Shown: positions 7,996-18,368 of the stretch, in pieces
Position numbering within the stretch: the stretch's first letter is position 1
How the letters are laid out: the number at the start of each line of letters is the position of its first letter
Origin: Streptomyces xanthophaeus
GTDB lineage: Bacteria; Actinomycetota; Actinomycetes; Streptomycetales; Streptomycetaceae
Reading direction: 5' to 3'
NCBI RefSeq assembly: GCF_000725805.1
Contig: NZ_KL647133.1
Location: 124,001 to 188,000, forward strand
Length of the DNA: 64,000 bases
Translations under genes and position numbers: made by a program
Notes under the pieces: generated by a model
Told to the model about the DNA's origin: nothing
Database searches by the model: none
The model's input: the letters and a program-made list of their open reading frames with translations, nothing else

Positions 7996-8375
7996 CCGAG
8001 CCCCGCGACCACCCCTTCGTCACCGCAGTCAAGCCCCTGGTGGACGCGATGGGCGGCGAGCTCATGGATCCGGCCCTGGCGCAGCCCGACGACGTCGTGC
8101 TCAGCTGGGAGGGCCAGGAGCTGCTGGCGGTGCGCCTGCCCCAGCTCTCGGACTCGCTGGACCACATCCTGGCGGCCCTGGAGCGCCGGCACGGCGTACC
8201 GTTGGCCCAGCTCGACCGGAAGTCCAAGCAGGACGTCGTGCGGATACTCGAGGCGCGAGGCGCCTTCTCCGTCCGGCATGGTGTGGAGACGGTCGCGGGC
8301 GCCCTGGGCGTAAGCCGTTTCACGGTCTACAACTACTTGAACAGGGAAAACCCCAATAAGAACAGCCAAGGGTGA
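7992..8375 (+). CDS. HTH transcriptional regulator (Fis-type C-terminal HTH)
   Basis: A 127-residue protein. Residues about 86-120 form a Fis/PucR-like helix-turn-helix: QDVVRILEARGAFSVRHGVETVAGALGVSRFTVYNYLN. The N-terminal ~80 residues (DHPFVTAVKPLVDAMGGELMDP, then VVLSWEGQELLAVRLPQ) are a small alpha-beta domain I cannot name. It is coupled by a 4-base overlap to the 83-residue orf and followed by a strong terminator, so it is a separate unit from the urate operon beginning 150 bases later. It is a candidate regulator of that operon by position only. Confidence 0.85.
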   Translation: MTEPRDHPFVTAVKPLVDAMGGELMDPALAQPDDVVLSWEGQELLAVRLPQLSDSLDHILAALERRHGVPLAQLDRKSKQDVVRILEARGAFSVRHGVETVAGALGVSRFTVYNYLNRENPNKNSQG

Positions 8376-8398
8376 ACGCAGCGTCACCCAAAGTCACG

Positions 8399-8433
8399 AG
8401 CCGCCGCCCAATTCACCCGGGCGGCGGCTTTTG
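8399..8433 (+). terminator. Rho-independent terminator
   Basis: A perfect 11-bp stem AGCCGCCGCCC / GGGCGGCGGCT around a 9-base loop, ending in TTTT. This is one of the few in the window with a real U-run. Confidence 0.85.
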
Positions 8434-8445
8434 TGTACGGGAAGT

Positions 8446-8487
8446 TTCAACAAAGTGTTGACGCCGTGTTGTCGAGGGCGTTAGCTA
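8446..8487 (+). promoter_or_regulatory. Urate operon promoter with TCAACA box
   Basis: -35 TTGACG (8458-8463), 18-base spacer, -10 TAGCTA (8482-8487). The -35 is the right arm of TTCAACAAAGTGTTGAC (8446-8462). It differs from the katA box in a single base, and the spacer length is the same. No TTCC-N7-GGAA box is seen here. Confidence 0.65.
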
Positions 8488-8529
8488 TGCGCAGCCCGTC
8501 AAAGCAACAACAGGCCACGGAGGCCTACC

Positions 8530-9036
8530 GTGACTTCGAGTCCGACCCCGGGTCTCACCCGGTTCAACGCCTTGGACGACAGCGCGGCCACGGCCGAGCT
8601 GCACGAGGTGTGCGCCAGTTCGGCATGGGGGAGCAAACTGCTCGCCCAGCGCCCCTTCGCCACAGCCGATTCCCTGTTCGCCGCGAACGAGGCCGCCATG
8701 GCGGAGCTCACCGCGGAGGACCTGGGCGAGGCCATGGGAGGCCATGCGCCGATCGGCCGGCCGAAGCCGGGAGACCCGACCTCCGCCCGCGAGCAGCGCG
8801 GCATGGCCGGTGCCTCGGAGGAGCTCAAGAGCGAACTCCTCGAACTGAACCTGGCCTACCAGGACAAGTTCGGCCACGTCTTCCTCATCTGTGCCACCGG
8901 TGCGACCGGTGAGTTCATGCGGGACGCGGTCAAGGTCCGGATCGACAACTCGCCGGAGCAGGAGCGGGAAATCGCCCGCGGCGAGCTCGTCAAGATCAAC
9001 AAGATCCGCCTGACCCGACTCGTAGAAGGAGAGTGA
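8530..9036 (+). CDS. uraD: OHCU decarboxylase
   Basis: A 168-residue 2-oxo-4-hydroxy-4-carboxy-5-ureidoimidazoline decarboxylase, the step that gives S-allantoin. Family residues are intact: H72 in GGHAPIGRP, the SAREQRGM segment (E88, Q89), the FGHVFLICATG strand and the C-terminal VKINKIRLTRL. The GTG start follows GGAGG by the usual spacing, which decides it over internal ATGs. It is first of the three-gene urate operon and separated from the HIU hydrolase ATG by only two bases. Confidence 0.93.
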   Translation: MTSSPTPGLTRFNALDDSAATAELHEVCASSAWGSKLLAQRPFATADSLFAANEAAMAELTAEDLGEAMGGHAPIGRPKPGDPTSAREQRGMAGASEELKSELLELNLAYQDKFGHVFLICATGATGEFMRDAVKVRIDNSPEQEREIARGELVKINKIRLTRLVEGE

Positions 9037-9038
9037 CC

Positions 9039-9443
9039 ATGAGCACCGAAACCACCGCGTCGGTGTCCACGCACATCCTGGACACCAGCATCGGCAAGCC
9101 CGCCGAAGGCGTCGCCATCTCCCTTTCGGCCCGTACGGGCCTGGACGGCGAGTGGGCGGCCCTGGGCGGCTCCGCCACCGATGCGGACGGGCGCTGCAAG
9201 GACCTGCCGGCCCTGCCGGAGGGAACCACCCACGTACGTCTCGACTTCGAGACCGAGACGTACTTCTTCAATAAGCACAGTTCCAAGAAGCAAGCCGAGG
9301 CGCAGCAGGACGCCCCCCGCGTAAGGGACAGCGGTGCGTTTTTTCCGGAAGTGACGATCACCTTTGCGGTCACTCCCGGCGAGCATTACCACGTACCGCT
9401 GCTGCTCAACCCGTTCGGCTACTCCGTTTACCGAGGGAGCTAG
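9039..9443 (+). CDS. uraH: 5-hydroxyisourate hydrolase (transthyretin-like)
   Basis: A 134-residue transthyretin-fold enzyme hydrolysing 5-hydroxyisourate to OHCU. The N-terminal THILDTSIGKPAEGV, the central arginine-containing strand (HVRLDFET) and the diagnostic C-terminal YRGS tetrapeptide are all present. The PEVTITFAVTPGEHYHVPLLLNPFGYSVYRGS ending is typical of the family. GAAGGAG precedes the ATG. The urate oxidase ATG follows the stop by one base. Confidence 0.95.
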   Translation: MSTETTASVSTHILDTSIGKPAEGVAISLSARTGLDGEWAALGGSATDADGRCKDLPALPEGTTHVRLDFETETYFFNKHSSKKQAEAQQDAPRVRDSGAFFPEVTITFAVTPGEHYHVPLLLNPFGYSVYRGS

Positions 9444-9444
9444 C

Positions 9445-10368
9445 ATGGCCACGATTCTGGGCCAGAACCAGTACGGCAAAGCAGAGAACCGCGTCGTCAA
9501 GATCACGCGGGACGGCGACACCCACCACATCAAGGACCTGAACGTCTCGGTCGCCCTCTCCGGCGACATGGACGACGTCCACTACTCCGGCTCGAACGCC
9601 AACGTCCTGCCGACGGACACCACCAAGAACACGGTGTACGCCTTCGCCAAGGAATACGGCATCGAGTCCGCCGAGCAGTTCGGCATCCACCTGGCGCGCT
9701 GGTTCGTGAACAGCCAGGAGCCGATCCAGAAGGCGCGCATCCGGATCGAGGAGTACTCCTGGTCCCGGATCGCCACCTCGGACGCCAACTCCAAGTTCAT
9801 CGGCTCCGACGAGGTGAACCACTCCTTCGTCCGTGAGGGCATGGAGACCCGCGTCACCCAGATCACGTACGACGGCAAGAACTGGGAGGTCATCTCCGGC
9901 CTCAAGGACCTCGTCGTCATGAACTCCACGAACTCCGAGTTCTGGGGTTACGTGAAGGACAAGTACACGACGCTGAAGGAGGCCTACGACCGCATCCTGG
10001 CCACCCAGGTGTCGGCCCGCTGGCGCTTCAACTGGTCGGACGACGAGCAGCGGATGCCCAACTGGGAGAAGTCCTACGCCGAGACCCGCAAGCACATGCT
10101 GCAGGCCTTCGCGGAGACCTACTCCCTCTCGCTGCAGCAGACCCTGTACCAGATGGGTTCGCGCATCATCAACCACCGTTCGGAGATCGACGAGGTCCGC
10201 TTCTCGCTCCCGAACAAGCACCACTTCCTCGTGGACCTTGAGCCCTTCGGCCTCAAGAACGACAACGAGGTGTACTTCGCCGCGGACCGCCCGTACGGTC
10301 TGATCGAGGCCACTGTTCTCCGGGACGGCGTAGACGCCCGTATCCCCGTGGACATGACCAACCTCTGA
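9445..10368 (+). CDS. pucL: Urate oxidase (uricase)
   Basis: A 307-residue cofactor-free urate oxidase of tandem T-fold structure. It oxidises urate with O2 to 5-hydroxyisourate and H2O2. Seen: K12 in YGKAENRV, T57-D58 in PTDTTKNTVYA, RIEEYSWSRI, the VxGLKDLVVMNSTNSEFWGY block, and the histidine in LPNKHHFLVDLEPF. The start is the ATG one base past the uraH stop, and GAGGGAG overlaps the end of uraH. It lacks the fused decarboxylase domain found in some Bacillus PucL proteins; that function is supplied by uraD two genes upstream. Confidence 0.96.
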   Translation: MATILGQNQYGKAENRVVKITRDGDTHHIKDLNVSVALSGDMDDVHYSGSNANVLPTDTTKNTVYAFAKEYGIESAEQFGIHLARWFVNSQEPIQKARIRIEEYSWSRIATSDANSKFIGSDEVNHSFVREGMETRVTQITYDGKNWEVISGLKDLVVMNSTNSEFWGYVKDKYTTLKEAYDRILATQVSARWRFNWSDDEQRMPNWEKSYAETRKHMLQAFAETYSLSLQQTLYQMGSRIINHRSEIDEVRFSLPNKHHFLVDLEPFGLKNDNEVYFAADRPYGLIEATVLRDGVDARIPVDMTNL

Positions 10369-10379
10369 CGCGGCACGCG

Positions 10380-10410
10380 CGTCCCGGGGCTCCGCAGTGG
10401 CCCCGGGACG
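10380..10410 (+). terminator. Terminator of the urate operon
   Basis: A perfect 11-bp stem CGTCCCGGGGC / GCCCCGGGACG with a 9-base loop, 12 bases past the uricase stop. Confidence 0.75.
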
Positions 10411-10558
10411 GCGCGACACCCTTCAGCTTCCTGAATCGGCACCCGGACGCATCACACGGGGCGGCAGTACTGTCAGCTGTCAAGGCCCCCGGCTCCGGCA
10501 CTCAAATCTCCTGGGCCTTGCCGTGCCCGCACCGCCACTGAAAGCACGAGGAAGTCCC

Positions 10559-11962
10559 ATGGCAGCATCGGCAGCCCTTGACAGCGCGGTCGAGCGCATC
10601 GTCATCGAGAACTGTGCGATCGCGACCGTAGACGCCAACGACACCGAGTACGCCTCGGGCCACGTGGTCGTCGCCGGCAACAAGATCGAGTCGATCGGTG
10701 CGGGCAAAGCCCCCGAGAACCTCGAGAACGTGGTCCGCCGGATCGACGGCACGGGTCACCTCGTCACCCCCGGCCTGGTCAACACGCACCACCACTTCTA
10801 CCAGTGGATCACGCGTGGTCTGGCCACCGACCACAACCTCTTCAACTGGCTCGTCGCGCTGTACCCGACGTGGGCGCGCATCGACGAGCAGATGACGTAC
10901 ACGGCCGCCCAGGGCTCCCTGGCCGCGATGGCCCGCGGTGGTGTCACCACCGCGATGGACCACCACTACGTGTACCCCAAGGGCTCCGGCGACCTCTCCG
11001 GCTCGATCATCCGCGCCGCCTCCGAGATGGGCGTCCGCTTCACCCTCGCCCGCGGCTCGATGGACCGCAGCGAGAAGGACGGCGGCCTGCCGCCGGACCA
11101 CGCCGTCGAGACCCTTGAGGGTGCGCTCGCCGACACCGAGGCGACCGTGAAGAAGTACCACGACGCCTCCTTCGACGCGATGACCCAGGTCGCCGTCGCC
11201 CCGTGCTCCCCCTTCTCGGTCTCCACCGAGCTGCTGAAGCAGGGCGCCGAGCTGGCCCGTCGCCTGGGTGTGCGCATGCACACGCACGGCTCCGAGACCG
11301 TCGAGGAAGAGCAGTTCTGCAAGGAACTGTTCGGCATGGGCCCGACCGACTACTTCGAGTCGACCGGCTGGCTCGGCGAGGACGTGTGGATGGCGCACAG
11401 CGTCCACATGAACGACTCCGACATCGCCGCGTTCGCCCGCACCAAGACCGGTGTCGCGCACTGCCCGTCCTCCAACGCCCGCCTGGCCGCCGGCATCGCC
11501 CGCGTACCGGACATGCTGGCCGCCGGCGTACCGGTCGGCCTCGGCGTGGACGGCACCGCCTCCAACGAGTCCGGTGAGCTGCACACCGAGCTGCGCAACG
11601 CGCTGCTGATCAACCGCCTGAACCCGGTCCACCGCGAGCGCGCCCTCAACGCGCGCCAGGCCCTGCGCCTCGGCACCTACGGCGGCGCCCAGGTCCTCGG
11701 CCGCGCCGACAACATCGGTTCGCTGGAGGTCGGCAAGTGCGCCGACTTCGTGCTGTGGAACCTGAGCACCTTCCTGCACTCCTCGATCGCCGACCCGGTC
11801 ACCGCGCTGGTCTTCGGTGCCGCGGCCCCCGTGACGGCCTCGTTCGTCAACGGCAAGCAGATCGTCGAGAACAACCGACTCCTCTTCGCCGACGAGGACG
11901 CCATCGCCGTGTCCACGCGGGAAGAGGCTCAGCGCCTCGCGCGGATCACCGCGCAGGGCTGA
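10559..11962 (+). CDS. 8-oxoguanine/guanine-type deaminase (amidohydrolase)
   Basis: A 467-residue member of the ATZ/TRZ amidohydrolase superfamily, most like 8-oxoguanine deaminase, which makes urate directly from 8-oxoguanine. Metal ligands are visible: HxH in NTHHHFYQW, histidines in RMHTHGSE and MAHSVHM, and the aspartate in GVDGTASNESG. The ATG follows GAGGAAG; longer in-frame extension upstream has no ribosome site. Being next to uricase supports purine substrates. A plain guanine deaminase or hydroxyatrazine-type activity cannot be excluded from sequence alone. Confidence 0.85.
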   Translation: MAASAALDSAVERIVIENCAIATVDANDTEYASGHVVVAGNKIESIGAGKAPENLENVVRRIDGTGHLVTPGLVNTHHHFYQWITRGLATDHNLFNWLVALYPTWARIDEQMTYTAAQGSLAAMARGGVTTAMDHHYVYPKGSGDLSGSIIRAASEMGVRFTLARGSMDRSEKDGGLPPDHAVETLEGALADTEATVKKYHDASFDAMTQVAVAPCSPFSVSTELLKQGAELARRLGVRMHTHGSETVEEEQFCKELFGMGPTDYFESTGWLGEDVWMAHSVHMNDSDIAAFARTKTGVAHCPSSNARLAAGIARVPDMLAAGVPVGLGVDGTASNESGELHTELRNALLINRLNPVHRERALNARQALRLGTYGGAQVLGRADNIGSLEVGKCADFVLWNLSTFLHSSIADPVTALVFGAAAPVTASFVNGKQIVENNRLLFADEDAIAVSTREEAQRLARITAQG

Positions 11963-11973
11963 GTCCACACCGT

Positions 11974-12029
11974 CCGGCCGGGGGGGACGGCCCCCGGCCG
12001 GTCGCCGCGGACCCGAGCGGGGTCCGCGG
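11974..12029 (+). terminator. Tandem terminator hairpins
   Basis: Two perfect stems back to back: 11 bp (11974-11984 with 11991-12001, loop 6) and 10 bp (12005-12014 with 12020-12029, loop 5). They end the deaminase transcript. The rest of the 308-base gap up to the permease shows no gene or clear operator. Confidence 0.75.
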
Positions 12030-12270
12030 CAGCTGTTCCCGGGAAGCGCCCGAGGCAATCCGAGGGCGCCCCCGGGGGCGGTGAACCTGCCACCGGCTTC
12101 TCCACACAGGACGACCGGCGCGGAACGGTTTTGGGCGAATCGTTTCTGCACCCCTTGGGACACGTAGTCGCACCACCCACAACTGAACAAAGGCTCGACT
12201 CGCACAGCTTTCGTACCACCTCCAAGACACCCACGTCCCTGCCGACGTGTTTAACCGACCGGAGGAAGCC

Positions 12271-13659
12271 GTGGCCGCCATGCCCAGGTTTCGCAAAGAT
12301 GCAGTCGCAGTACCGGAGGGGAAGCACCCGGTCGACGAGACCTTGCCTCCGCTCAAGATGTTCACCAGCGGTCTCCAGCACGTGGCCGCCATGTACGCGG
12401 GTGTCGTCGCCCCGCCCATGATCGTCGGCCCTGCCGTCGGTCTCTCCGCCACCGAGACCGCCTTCCTGATGGGCGCCTCGCTCTTCACCGCCGGCCTCGC
12501 CACCCTCCTCCAGACCCTCGGGTTCTGGAAGATCGGCGCCAAACTCCCCTTCGTCAACGGCGTCTCCTTCGCCGGCGTGACCCCGATGATCGCCATCGGC
12601 AAGGGGGAGGGGGACAATGCCATCCCCATCATCTTCGGCGCGATCATCGTCGCCGGGGTCCTCGGCTTCTTCGCCGCCCCCTACTTCGGCAAACTCGTCC
12701 GGTTCTTCCCACCGGTCGTGACGGGCACGGTCATCACCCTGATCGGTGTGTCCCTGCTGCCGGTGGCCTTCAACTGGTCCCAGGGCGGGAACAGCACCGC
12801 CGCCGACTACGGCTCGATGAAGAACATCGGCATGGCCGCCGCCACCCTGGTCATCGTCCTGCTGATGCGCAAGTTCCTGCGCGGCTTCCTCCAGCAGATA
12901 GCCATCCTGCTCGGCCTGGTCGCGGGCACGCTCATCGCCCTGCCGCTCGGCATGACCAGCTTCGACGCCGTCAAGAACGCCTCCGTCGTCGGCTTCCCGA
13001 CCCCGTTCCACTTCGGCGCCCCGCAGTTCCAGGTCGCCGCGATCATCTCCATGTGCATCGTCATGCTCGTCTGCATGACCGAGTCCACCGCCGACATCCT
13101 CGCGCTCGGCAAGATCGTCGGACGTCCGGCGGACGCCAAGACCATCGAGGGCGGCCTGCGCGCCGACACCCTCGGCAGCGCGATCAGCCCGCTGTTCAAC
13201 GGCTTCATGTGCAGCGCCTTCGCCCAGAACATCGGCCTGGTCGCCATGACCAAGGTGCGCAGCCGCTTCGTGGTCGCCGCGGGCGGCGGCATCCTGATCC
13301 TGCTGGGCCTGTGCCCGATCGCGGCCTCCGTCATCGGCGTGGTCCCGCTGCCGGTCCTCGGCGGCGCCGGGATCGTGCTCTTCGGGTCGGTCGCCGCCAG
13401 CGGCATCCAGACCCTGGCCGGCGCGGCCATGGAGAAGGGCGAGAACGCCCTGATCGTCGCCGCCGCGGTCGGCATCGGCCTGATCCCGATCGCCGCGCCC
13501 GACTTCTACCACGCCTTCCCCAAGGACCTGCTGGTCGTCCTCGACTCCGGCATCAGCACCGGCTGCGTGGTGGCCATCCTGCTGAACCTGGCCTTCAACC
13601 ACCTCGGCGCGGGCAAGGGCGCGGCCTCGGCCGCCCCGGAACCGGTGCCGGTGCACTGA
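12271..13659 (+). CDS. Xanthine/urate permease (NCS2/NAT family)
   Basis: A 462-residue nucleobase:cation symporter-2 with about 12-14 membrane spans and soluble N- and C-termini. The NAT signature is present as QNIGLVAMTK, and the QHVAAMYAGVVAPPMIVG block in the first helices is typical of the UacT/PbuX xanthine-urate branch rather than uracil permeases. The GTG at 12271 was chosen because GGAGGAAG precedes it; a GTG at 12247 has no ribosome site. It would import urate or xanthine for the neighbouring degradation enzymes. Confidence 0.9.
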   Translation: MAAMPRFRKDAVAVPEGKHPVDETLPPLKMFTSGLQHVAAMYAGVVAPPMIVGPAVGLSATETAFLMGASLFTAGLATLLQTLGFWKIGAKLPFVNGVSFAGVTPMIAIGKGEGDNAIPIIFGAIIVAGVLGFFAAPYFGKLVRFFPPVVTGTVITLIGVSLLPVAFNWSQGGNSTAADYGSMKNIGMAAATLVIVLLMRKFLRGFLQQIAILLGLVAGTLIALPLGMTSFDAVKNASVVGFPTPFHFGAPQFQVAAIISMCIVMLVCMTESTADILALGKIVGRPADAKTIEGGLRADTLGSAISPLFNGFMCSAFAQNIGLVAMTKVRSRFVVAAGGGILILLGLCPIAASVIGVVPLPVLGGAGIVLFGSVAASGIQTLAGAAMEKGENALIVAAAVGIGLIPIAAPDFYHAFPKDLLVVLDSGISTGCVVAILLNLAFNHLGAGKGAASAAPEPVPVH

Positions 13660-13767
13660 CATCCGGCCCGGCCGGACCCCACGGCGGCGCGCACGCCACC
13701 CACTGCGGGTGTGGCGTACGCGCCGCCGTGCGGTGCGTCCACCGCGGTACGGGCCGGGCGGGCCGGC

Positions 13768-14355
13768 CTACGGCTGCCAGAGCATCAGGTTGCTCATCAG
13801 CTCGGCCTGTTCGACCGCGTCGTCCAGGGCGTGGTGCGTGTGGGGACGGCGGGAGAGGAGCTCGCGCGGCATCCGGCCCTTGACGGCGGCGCGCAGCGGG
13901 ACCCGCGCCTTCGTCGCGTAGAGCGTCTTCATGTCCAGGCAGCCGGAGTGGCCGAAGGGGCTGTCGGCGCCGAACCGCATCAAGTACCAGTACAGGAAGG
14001 TCCAGTCGAAGGAGGCCGGGTAGCCGCACATCACCGGCTGCGCCCCCGCGGAGACCTCCCGCACCCAGGTCCTGAACTCGGCCATGGCCGCGCCCGGTTC
14101 GGTTCCCTCCTTCAGCAGCCGGTCGCGGTCCAGCCCGCTCACGGCCAGCGCCTGCGGCACGAACTCCTCGCTGATGGGGCGCAACTCCCGGTAGAAGGTG
14201 AGCTGTTCGGGATCGGCGGCGGTGTACACCGCGCCGTCCTGCCGCCCCGCGACCGCCGCCCCGAAGCTGATCATCGAGTACGGCCCCGGGATGGGCCCGT
14301 CGGCCTCGACGTCGACGGAGATGTAGAGACTGGGACGTGCGGTACGGGTTGCCAT
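13768..14355 (-). CDS. DEDDh-type 3'-5' exonuclease
   Basis: A 195-residue exonuclease of the RNase T/DnaQ fold. Acidic motif I is DVEADGP near the N-terminus, an aspartate lies in the central [13 protein letters not shown] segment, and the last motif is [10 protein letters not shown], giving the DEDDh set. The substrate, RNA or DNA, is not evident. Start chosen at the ATG giving [13 protein letters not shown], close to the first strand; twelve more in-frame codons lie upstream. It stands alone between the permease and a convergently placed VOC protein. Confidence 0.8.
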   Translation of the reverse strand: MATRTARPSLYISVDVEADGPIPGPYSMISFGAAVAGRQDGAVYTAADPEQLTFYRELRPISEEFVPQALAVSGLDRDRLLKEGTEPGAAMAEFRTWVREVSAGAQPVMCGYPASFDWTFLYWYLMRFGADSPFGHSGCLDMKTLYATKARVPLRAAVKGRMPRELLSRRPHTHHALDDAVEQAELMSNLMLWQP

Positions 14356-14525
14356 GCGCCCGAGCATGCCAGCCGGTGCGGCGCCGCTCACCCGGATTTC
14401 CGGTGGCTGCGCCGGCTACGTCGCGTAGCCGTGCGGACCGGGCGCGTGGTGCGGAATCGACGGCCGACGGGCGCGGGGGGACGATGGGAAGTACGAGTGG
14501 CACGGGCCCCATCGAAGGAACAGCC

Positions 14526-14912
14526 ATGTTCGCAGACAGCAAGGCATTCAGCGGGTTCTCGGTCGACGACCTGGACAAGGCGAAGGAGTTCTACGGTTCG
14601 ACCCTCGGGCTGCGCGTCTCGGAGGAGGGCACCATGGGCCACCTGGCCCTGCACCTCGCGGGTGACGCCACGGTCCTGGTCTACCCGAAGGACAACCATG
14701 AGCCGGCGGGCTTCACCGTCCTGAACTTCCCCGTGGACGACGTGGACCGGGCCGTGGACGAACTCACCGCGCGCGGCGTCACCATGGAGCGCTACGAGGG
14801 GTTCGAGGCGGACGACAAGGGCATCGTGCGCGGTGCGGGCGGCGGGCCCACCATCGCCTGGTTCAAGGACCCGGCGGGCAACGTGCTGTCCGTGCTCGAC
14901 GAATCCGGCTGA
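14526..14912 (+). CDS. VOC-superfamily (glyoxalase-like) protein
   Basis: A 128-residue single vicinal-oxygen-chelate domain: [21 protein letters not shown] at the start, [18 protein letters not shown] in the second half and the [13 protein letters not shown] ending common to glyoxalase/bleomycin-resistance proteins. Metal ligands and substrate are not certain. Start follows GAAGGA. No operon partner. Confidence 0.82.
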   Translation: MFADSKAFSGFSVDDLDKAKEFYGSTLGLRVSEEGTMGHLALHLAGDATVLVYPKDNHEPAGFTVLNFPVDDVDRAVDELTARGVTMERYEGFEADDKGIVRGAGGGPTIAWFKDPAGNVLSVLDESG

Positions 14913-14952
14913 CCGGCCTCTCGCGGGCACCCCGGCGGGGTCCCGCGCGCCG

Positions 14953-14988
14953 ACGGCACGGCGGGCCCGGGAAGAGGGGCCGTGCCGT
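14953..14988. terminator. Bidirectional-type terminator
   Basis: 10-bp stem ACGGCACGGC / GCCGTGCCGT with a 16-base loop between the converging VOC and lipase genes. Confidence 0.6.
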
Positions 14989-15015
14989 GCCGCGACGTAC
15001 CGTGCGGGAGACGGT

Positions 15016-16206
15016 CTAGGAGACCGGGCTGAGGAACATGCCCGTCTGGTCGGCGCCCGCGGTGTTCTTGCAGGAGAAGCCCGAGGTGGCCGGCTGCGCG
15101 GCGACCAGGGCCAGGCACCGGCCCGCGGCCAGCTGGCCGAAGTGGTTCGGGTGCATGGACTCCTGGATCAGCCCCTGCGTCTCGCTGCTGTCGATCCAGC
15201 GGGCCCACTCGCTGGTCTTCGCCGACGCCGGCTTCGTGGAGCTGACCAGGCTGCTGGCCTTCGCGCACACCTCACGGCCCTGCATCATGTCCCGCAGGTC
15301 CAGGAACTGCACGCCCTTGGCGGCGGCGACCCCCTTGAGCCGGTTCGCGAGCTGCGGCACGAGCGAGTCGCGGGCCCAGTCCGAGTCCCGGTTCCAGAAC
15401 GGACAGCCGCCGGTGTTGAGCCGGCTCCAGTCGCTCTGCGTGTAGCGGTTCTCCGCGCCGCGCGGGATCGGCGAGGGGTAGGACTGGAGCACGATCCGGT
15501 ATGAGGAGTCGGCGTACCCGGCCCCGCGCATCACGGCCCGGATCTCGTCCACGGACTTGCCGACCTTGGCCATGACCCCGTCGATCTTCTGGTCGACGCC
15601 GGACTGCTGGTCGTCGTAGCAGTACGAGTTCCAGATGATGAAGTCGTACGCGCAGTCCTTGATGATGTCGGCGAAGCCCAGGTCGTTGCCGCCGACCGAC
15701 AGCGCGATCAGCTTGACGTCGTGGGAGGCGGCCACGGCGGCCAGCTGGTCGGCCTGCGGGGCCTCGCCCTTGTAGGCCACGCCGCCGTTCGAGGCCCGGA
15801 ACACGTTCTCCGCGGTGGCCCCGGAACAGGCCAGGTTGACCGCCACGTCGGCGATCGGGCCCGCGCTGCGCACCTCGGCCGAGTCGGACCGGTGGCAGCC
15901 GCCGGCCGTGGCGCCGTATACCTTCGCCGGGTCGTACGTGCTGCCGCTGACCCAGGCCCGGTCGGTGCCGAGCCGGTTGCCGGTGTTGGTCAGGCTGTTG
16001 CCCTTCCATCGGCCGGCCTCGCCGGAGATGTAGCTGTCGCCCAGCGAGACGACGGCGGTGGGGCCGGTGCCGGGGCCCGCGGCAGCGGTTCCGGCCCCGG
16101 CCGTGAGCAGGGCGGTGAACGCGAGCGGGAGGGCCAGGCCGACGGCGGTCAGTCGTCGCACTCGACTGGCGGGCTTCTTCCTGAGGGCGGTGCGGGATCC
16201 GATCAC
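15016..16206 (-). CDS. Secreted SGNH/GDSL hydrolase (lipase/esterase)
   Basis: A 396-residue exported hydrolase. Residues 1-43 are a Sec signal peptide with basic RKKPASRVRR, a hydrophobic core and an AGAGTAAA cleavage region. The SGNH blocks follow: block I GDSYISGEAG with the nucleophile, block III SVGGNDLGF, and block V SMHPNHFGQ with the catalytic histidine; several cysteines suggest disulfides as in Streptomyces secreted lipases. The GTG start at 16204-16206 was chosen from the GCAGGAG ribosome site seven bases upstream. Substrate unknown. Confidence 0.87.
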   Translation of the reverse strand: MIGSRTALRKKPASRVRRLTAVGLALPLAFTALLTAGAGTAAAGPGTGPTAVVSLGDSYISGEAGRWKGNSLTNTGNRLGTDRAWVSGSTYDPAKVYGATAGGCHRSDSAEVRSAGPIADVAVNLACSGATAENVFRASNGGVAYKGEAPQADQLAAVAASHDVKLIALSVGGNDLGFADIIKDCAYDFIIWNSYCYDDQQSGVDQKIDGVMAKVGKSVDEIRAVMRGAGYADSSYRIVLQSYPSPIPRGAENRYTQSDWSRLNTGGCPFWNRDSDWARDSLVPQLANRLKGVAAAKGVQFLDLRDMMQGREVCAKASSLVSSTKPASAKTSEWARWIDSSETQGLIQESMHPNHFGQLAAGRCLALVAAQPATSGFSCKNTAGADQTGMFLSPVS

Positions 16207-16393
16207 TGCGGAACTCCTGCGTTCGGCCACGCGGAAGCCAGGTACAACTCCATTGCGTGGCTGGGAAAGTGGGGGCACCGCCGGCCGGTGGCAATCGGAA
16301 AGGTGACACGCCGCCTCTTGTTACCGCTAGGTAGCCGCAGATTACGATGGGGTAACGACCGACCGGTCGTTCGGCTCCTCGGTTGGCTGGAAA

Positions 16394-16436
16394 CGCCTCC
16401 GCCCCCGCTGCCACAAGGGCAACGGGGGCGGAGGCG
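16394..16436 (-). terminator. Terminator of aceB
   Basis: Perfect 14-bp stem CGCCTCCGCCCCCG / CGGGGGCGGAGGCG with a 15-base loop; on the minus strand it is followed by TTTCC. Confidence 0.8.
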
Positions 16437-16475
16437 CTGATTTCGGCTGCTGTGCGTTCAGCCGAACCTCAAGTG

Positions 16476-18095
<1,620 letters not shown>

Positions 18096-18236
18096 AACTG
18101 TCACTCCTTCAGCGGCGGTGCCTGGCGGCCGCGGGGGAATGCTCGCGCGAGACGGCACGCAGTGCCGTCGGGTGTGGAGAGTTCCGGAATACGGTCGCGG
18201 GCGCCGTTCTTGGTTCAGGGCGCTTCTGACCAGTGG

Positions 18237-18277
18237 ATAGTAATTTCCTCATGGTGGAAGTTCAATGGTTTGTTGAT
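18237..18277 (-). promoter_or_regulatory. aceB promoter with AllR-type and TCAACA boxes
   Basis: Minus strand: -35 TTGAAC (18260-18265), 17-base spacer, -10 TACTAT (18237-18242). The spacer contains exactly one TTCC-N7-GGAA box (18245-18259, TTCCTCATGGTGGAA on the plus strand). The -35 is the end of ATCAACAAACCATTGAA (18261-18277, minus-strand sense). The two boxes are adjacent and would compete with RNA polymerase. Confidence 0.6.
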
Positions 18278-18368
18278 GTCGAGATTCTCTGAGTCGACAG
18301 ATTCCACTTCCTCGTGGCCCTCAGTGCCACCGTCGTCACCCCCTGCTCAAGGCCGGCCGGAGGTCCAC

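Noticed and set aside
10502..12205. A 567-codon minus-strand open frame opposite the deaminase
   Set aside because: No ribosome site or domain; the opposite strand encodes an intact amidohydrolase.
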